From contig CAJTVY010000010.1 in the NCBI GenBank assembly GCA_910579925.1, positions 36,573 to 100,572 of the forward strand: a stretch of 64,000 nucleotides of DNA. The letters run 5' to 3'. The translations under genes were made by a program, and so were the position numbers. Origin of the DNA: an uncultured Dorea sp. GTDB lineage: Bacteria; Bacillota; Clostridia; Lachnospirales; Lachnospiraceae. The notes under the pieces are model-generated. The model saw nothing but the letters and a program-made list of their open reading frames with translations. It ran no database searches and was not told the origin of the DNA. Position 1 is the stretch's first letter. Every line of letters starts with the position of its first letter. Positions 60,870 to 64,000 of this stretch are shown here, one piece after another.

Positions 60870-61637
60870 ATGAAAATAACTGAAATCGTATTCAGCCCTA
60901 CGGGGGGCACGAAGAAAGCTGCGGACATCATTGCGGGCAGGTCGGGTATGGAAAATTCATGGATTGATCTGACAGACAATGCGCTTGATTTCACCGGATT
61001 TTCTTTTACAGAGGAGGATGTCTGTATTGTTGCAGTTCCTTCCTATGGGGGAAGGGTACCTGAGATTGCGGCCGACAGGCTTAGAAAAATGAGAGGAAAC
61101 AAAGCGAAGGCCGTAGCAGTCACTGTGTATGGCAACCGGGCGTACGACGATACAATGCTGGAACTAAACGATATCCTGTCAGAAGCAGGATTTTGCCCGG
61201 TGGCGGCCATTGCGGCCGTAGCAGAGCATTCGATTATGCGTCGGTTCGGTGCGGGACGTCCGGATGAGGAGGATGTAAGGGAGCTGGAGGATTTTGCTGA
61301 TAAGGTCAGAAGAGGGATTCAGAACGGCAGCCTTACAAAGATCCCTGACGTACCAGGAAACAGGCCTTACCGCTCGTTTCATGGTGTGCCGATGAAGCCA
61401 AGATCAGGCAGGTCCTGTATAAGGTGCGGAGTCTGCGCAGAGAGGTGTCCGGCTTTAGCAATTCCGGCTGATATGCCCATGAGTACGGATTATGACAGAT
61501 GTATAACGTGTATGCGCTGTATTGCGATCTGTCCACAGAAAAACCGAAGCGTCAGCAAGGTACTGGTTGCGGCAGGGGCGCAGAAGCTTAAAAAGGCCTG
61601 TAAAGAGAGAAAAAAGAATGAGTTGTTTTTGGGATAA
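60870..61637 (+). CDS. EFR1-type flavodoxin/ferredoxin fusion protein
   Basis: The 255-residue protein has an N-terminal flavodoxin-like domain (FSPTGGTKKAADII, with the FMN-phosphate loop; VPSYGGRVPEIA). A C-terminal two-cluster ferredoxin follows: CIRCGVCAERCP at about 188 and CITCMRCIAICP at about 215, each binding a [4Fe-4S] cluster. Such proteins are frequent electron carriers in Clostridia, with partners not known. AGGAGG lies 7 bases or so before ATG 60870. The yaaA gene follows closely. Confidence 0.88.
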   Translation: MKITEIVFSPTGGTKKAADIIAGRSGMENSWIDLTDNALDFTGFSFTEEDVCIVAVPSYGGRVPEIAADRLRKMRGNKAKAVAVTVYGNRAYDDTMLELNDILSEAGFCPVAAIAAVAEHSIMRRFGAGRPDEEDVRELEDFADKVRRGIQNGSLTKIPDVPGNRPYRSFHGVPMKPRSGRSCIRCGVCAERCPALAIPADMPMSTDYDRCITCMRCIAICPQKNRSVSKVLVAAGAQKLKKACKERKKNELFLG

Positions 61638-61663
61638 GCGCACACATGGAGGAACACAAAGAT

Positions 61664-62428
61664 ATGCGGATTATTATATCCCCTGCAAAGAAAATGAACA
61701 TAGACACAGATATCTTCCGCCCGTCTGCGCTGCCGGTATTCCTGGAAAAATCCCAAATTTTACTGGACTGGCTTCGCACGCTGTCCTATGAAGAAGCCCG
61801 GGTTTTATGGAAGTGCAACGATAACATAGCCCGTCTGAATTATCAGCGTATCAGGGACATGGACCTGTGCAGGAATCTGACGCCGGCGCTGATATCCTAC
61901 GAGGGAATCCAGTATCAGTATATGGCTCCGGAAGTATTTACCGGGAAAGAATGGGATTATGTGCAGAACCATCTTTGTATTCTTTCCGGATTCTACGGAG
62001 TATTAAGGCCGCTGGACGGAATCGTGCCGTATCGGTTAGAGATGCAGGCAAAGGCCTGTGTGAACGAGGCGAAAAATCTGTATGAATTCTGGGGTAACCG
62101 GCTGTATGGGGAAGTCCGGGGCAAAGACAGAATCATACTGAACCTTGCATCAAAAGAATACTCTCAATGTATTGAGAAATATCTGGAGCCGGAAGATGTG
62201 TACATCAGCTGTATATTCGGAGAACTTAAGGATGGGAAGGTGATACAGAAGGGCACCCAGGCAAAGATGGCCCGGGGAGAGATGGTGCGGTTTATGGCGG
62301 AGAAGGGGATTGAGGATGTAAGGGAGATTCAGAAGTTTGACCGTCTGGGATATGGCTATGAGGCAGAACGGTCGTCAGACTGTGAGTATGTTTTTTTGAA
62401 ACGAGAAGAAAGAGAAGGTGGGAAATGA
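61664..62428 (+). CDS. yaaA: Peroxide stress protein YaaA (DUF328/UPF0246)
   Basis: The roughly 254-residue protein begins MRIIISPAKKMN, the family signature. It has ALISYEGIQYQYM, LCILSGFYGVLRPLDGIVPYR and NLASKEYS, the conserved blocks of YaaA. In E. coli YaaA limits DNA and protein damage during peroxide stress. I chose ATG 61664, ten bases after GGAGGA; ATG 61646 lies before that site. It overlaps the radical SAM gene by 4 bases. Confidence 0.92.
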   Translation: MRIIISPAKKMNIDTDIFRPSALPVFLEKSQILLDWLRTLSYEEARVLWKCNDNIARLNYQRIRDMDLCRNLTPALISYEGIQYQYMAPEVFTGKEWDYVQNHLCILSGFYGVLRPLDGIVPYRLEMQAKACVNEAKNLYEFWGNRLYGEVRGKDRIILNLASKEYSQCIEKYLEPEDVYISCIFGELKDGKVIQKGTQAKMARGEMVRFMAEKGIEDVREIQKFDRLGYGYEAERSSDCEYVFLKREEREGGK

Positions 62429-63342
62429 TGGAATACGAAGGACAAATCTGTCGGGCTCCTATGGAACGCTCGTCGTTCATGCTGCCAATCATGGTAGGCT
62501 GTTCCTACAACCGCTGCAGGTTCTGTAACCTGTTTCGGCACTTGCAATACAGAGAACTGCCTGTTACCCAGATTGAAGCCGAACTGGCCAGGGTCAGGAA
62601 CGTAGGAGGAAGCCCCAGGCGGATTTTTCTGGGAGATGGGAATGCGTTTGCCCAGAAGAGCCAACGGCTTCTTGCAATATTGGAACTGATCCGGCATTAT
62701 TTCCCGGATTGTGAAGAAATCAATATGGATGCCACGGTGACCAGTATCTTAAACAGGTCGGACGAGGAATTAGACACATTCTGGCGTCTCGGAGTCCGGC
62801 ATCTGTATCTGGGAATCGAAAGCGGCCTTGACGATGTACTTGCTTTCATGGAAAAGGATCACAACCAGGAACAGGCATACGAAGCAGTCGGGCGTCTGAA
62901 GCAGGCGGGCATGATCTTTGATGCCCATATCATGACAGGCGTGGCGGGGAGAGACAGAGGGACCGAGAACGCAGAAGCGCTTGCGGAATTTCTGAACCGG
63001 ACCAAACCGGCCCATGTGGTGAATTTTTCCATGTTCCTGCATAAAGAGGTTCCCCTGTACCAGAATATTCTGGACGGTAGTTTTATTCCGGCCTCAGAAA
63101 GAGAGAACCTTGAGGAAGAACGCCGTCTGATCGAGGGGCTGAAAGCAGAGATTCTCTATGACGGATTCCATGATTTTATCAGTTTCCGGGTGCGGGGCAG
63201 GCTTCCTGGGGATAAGGAGAAGATGACGGCCAGGCTTGAGGAGGCGATTCGGAATATAGGGGAGACAGAAACTTATTCTTATGTCCGGGGAGAATGCCCG
63301 GATCTGGAAAAATGTGACGGCAAAAAGATCTGGATTAGTTAG
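62425..63342 (+). CDS. Radical SAM protein with CX4CX2C cluster motif
   Basis: The 305-residue protein has VGCSYNRCRFCNLF, a CX4CX2C variant of the motif that binds the radical [4Fe-4S] cluster, and FLGDGNAFAQKSQRL. It also has LYLGIESGLDDVLAFM and IMTGVAGRDRGTENA, the pattern of Elp3/coproporphyrinogen-oxidase-like radical SAM proteins common in Clostridia. No product can be assigned. It begins with ATGATG overlapping the yaaA stop. Confidence 0.88.
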   Translation: MMEYEGQICRAPMERSSFMLPIMVGCSYNRCRFCNLFRHLQYRELPVTQIEAELARVRNVGGSPRRIFLGDGNAFAQKSQRLLAILELIRHYFPDCEEINMDATVTSILNRSDEELDTFWRLGVRHLYLGIESGLDDVLAFMEKDHNQEQAYEAVGRLKQAGMIFDAHIMTGVAGRDRGTENAEALAEFLNRTKPAHVVNFSMFLHKEVPLYQNILDGSFIPASERENLEEERRLIEGLKAEILYDGFHDFISFRVRGRLPGDKEKMTARLEEAIRNIGETETYSYVRGECPDLEKCDGKKIWIS

Positions 63343-63403
63343 TGTGATGACACATTTACATTTCGACAAATGACTTGCCTGAAAGTAAATGTGTCGTCAC
63401 ACT
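63341..63403. repeat. Imperfect 19-bp inverted repeat (palindrome) at a gene break
   Basis: The arms 63341-63359 and 63385-63403 pair over 19 bases with one G-T mismatch around a 25-base loop. There is no T-run, so a simple terminator is unlikely. The right arm runs into the broken start of an XRE regulator gene, suggesting a mobile-element end or a deletion scar. Confidence 0.6.
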
Positions 63404-63426
63404 AGACATCCTATGTCCGGTAAGCA

Positions 63427-63854
63427 TGGGTGTTTCGGGACGAACGGTTTCCAGATGGGAGACAGGATCGAATATGCCGGATCTGGATATTCTGATACAG
63501 ATTGCAGACTATTACGAAGTGGAGATCCGGGAAATCTTAGATGGAGAAAGGAAGGGCGGGAATATGAATAAAGAACTGGAAGATACTGTATTAAAAGTAG
63601 CGGATTACAGTAATCACGAGAAGCAGAAAGTAACCAGGAGGATGTGCCTTTTGTTTGTATGCGGGGTGATTGCGTTTACCGTCTATCTTGTGATGGAATA
63701 CCTGGGCGTTGCGGATAACACAGGAATTCAGGAGGATGTAGCAAGCTGCGCCTTAGGGTTCGCATATGGGGTGATGCTTACCGGCATCATCTACACAAGC
63801 GGATATCTTGCAAAGATCAAAGCATTTAAGAGGCGGCTGCTTAAAAGAGGATAG
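63427..63854 (+). pseudogene. 5'-truncated XRE-family regulator with a C-terminal membrane domain
   Basis: Coding starts in the middle of a helix-turn-helix: MGVSGRTVSRWETGSNMPDLDILIQIADYYEV is the recognition helix and later part of an XRE domain. The first two helices, normally some 20-30 residues, are missing. The rest encodes EIREILDGERKGGNMNKELED and two hydrophobic segments (MCLLFVCGVIAFTVYLVMEY and CALGFAYGVMLTGIIYTSGY), as in common Clostridia XRE-membrane proteins. An in-frame TTG at 63375 could open the frame, but its residues are not XRE-like. The palindrome at 63341-63403 takes the place of the lost part. Confidence 0.75.
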
Positions 63855-63892
63855 CTGGTAGATGTACTAGAGAGAGGGCGTCAGGATATCTT

Positions 63893-63948
63893 AAAGGGGG
63901 CTGTAGGGAAATAGTGTTTTCAGACACTATTTCCCTACAGCCCCCTTT
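63893..63948 (+). terminator. Long perfect hairpin, probable intrinsic terminator
   Basis: Two 25-base arms (63893-63917 and 63924-63948) pair perfectly around a 6-base loop, with A3 before and T3CTTG after. It ends the transcript of the truncated regulator. The stem is unusually long for a terminator and the T-run is weak. Confidence 0.65.
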
Positions 63949-63958
63949 CTTGTCTTAT

Positions 63959-64000
63959 AGGAAAGACCTTGTCACGCTAATGCGTGAAAGTATCTTTCCT
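63959..64000. other. Nested stem structure at the window edge
   Basis: AGGAAAGA (63959-63966) pairs with TCTTTCCT (63993-64000), and inside it TCACGC pairs with GCGTGA around TAAT. It is cut by the window end, so its nature (RNA leader, repeat or element end) cannot be decided. Confidence 0.35.

Noticed and set aside
1..64000. tRNA, rRNA, CRISPR array, integrase or recombinase genes
   Set aside because: I saw no clover-leaf or rRNA segments, no repeat-spacer array and no recombinase motif anywhere in the window.

Overview
The window looks like a chromosome segment of an anaerobic, low-GC Gram-positive gut bacterium of the class Clostridia, most likely a Lachnospiraceae member. The signs are strong Shine-Dalgarno sites (GGAGG type), a fabF-accB-fabZ-accC-accDA order with a fused AccD-AccA, NusG/LoaP-type antiterminators ahead of long glycan operons, EFR1-type ferredoxins and no outer-membrane export genes. 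No taxon was confirmed by search.

Region 1 (1-11777) is housekeeping. It holds the end of a type II fatty-acid synthesis operon (fabF tail, accB, fabZ, accC, accDA, a FabK/nitronate-monooxygenase-family flavoprotein and a MarR regulator). A sirtuin, the biotin transporter subunit BioY, hemC and a cobA-hemD fusion follow. An AAA-ATPase/PD-(D/E)XK protein and a SodC-like protein come next.

Region 2 (11818-34806) is polysaccharide cluster A. It opens with a 250-bp invertible-promoter element, then a short NusG-like gene and a LoaP-type NusG paralogue. Behind them lie an initiating sugar transferase, glycosyltransferase, LicD, a TagD-like cytidylyltransferase, a Wzy-like polymerase, a Wzx flippase and a near-complete pseudaminic acid pathway (pseB, pseC, pseF, pseI, pseG). 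The pathway is interleaved with an acyltransferase, a formyltransferase, an ATP-grasp ligase, a divergent BCCT-family membrane protein and a PIG-L deacetylase.

Region 3 (34877-59566) is polysaccharide cluster B. A decayed AAA/PD-(D/E)XK gene precedes a second invertible-promoter element and a second, apparently identical copy (about 1.24 kb) of the NusG-like/LoaP pair. The cluster then carries its own sugar transferase, glycosyltransferases, a TagF-like transferase and a UDP-HexNAcA pathway (dehydrogenase plus 4-epimerase). It also has its own Wzy and Wzx, two MBOAT O-acyltransferases each beside an SGNH-like partner, and a phosphonate module (a three-domain PEP mutase fusion, phosphonopyruvate decarboxylase and phosphonoacetaldehyde reductase-like enzyme).

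Region 4 (59567-64000) returns to housekeeping: galE on the minus strand, a flavodoxin/ferredoxin protein, YaaA, a radical SAM protein, and a 5'-truncated XRE regulator next to a palindrome.

The main discovery is layered phase variation of two surface glycans. Each cluster has an invertible promoter whose two flanking 21-bp sites match each other in their central bases but differ between loci. In both, the conserved TTGATT-17-TATAAT promoter points away from the cluster in this sequence, into a terminator formed by the left site. Inside the clusters, four poly-G tracts (G9-G12) lie in modification or transferase genes. Two of them break MBOAT genes that one-base slippage would restore. One controls whether a stop codon overlaps the next gene's start, and one sits between a complete GT4 gene and an orphan GT4 C-terminal domain.
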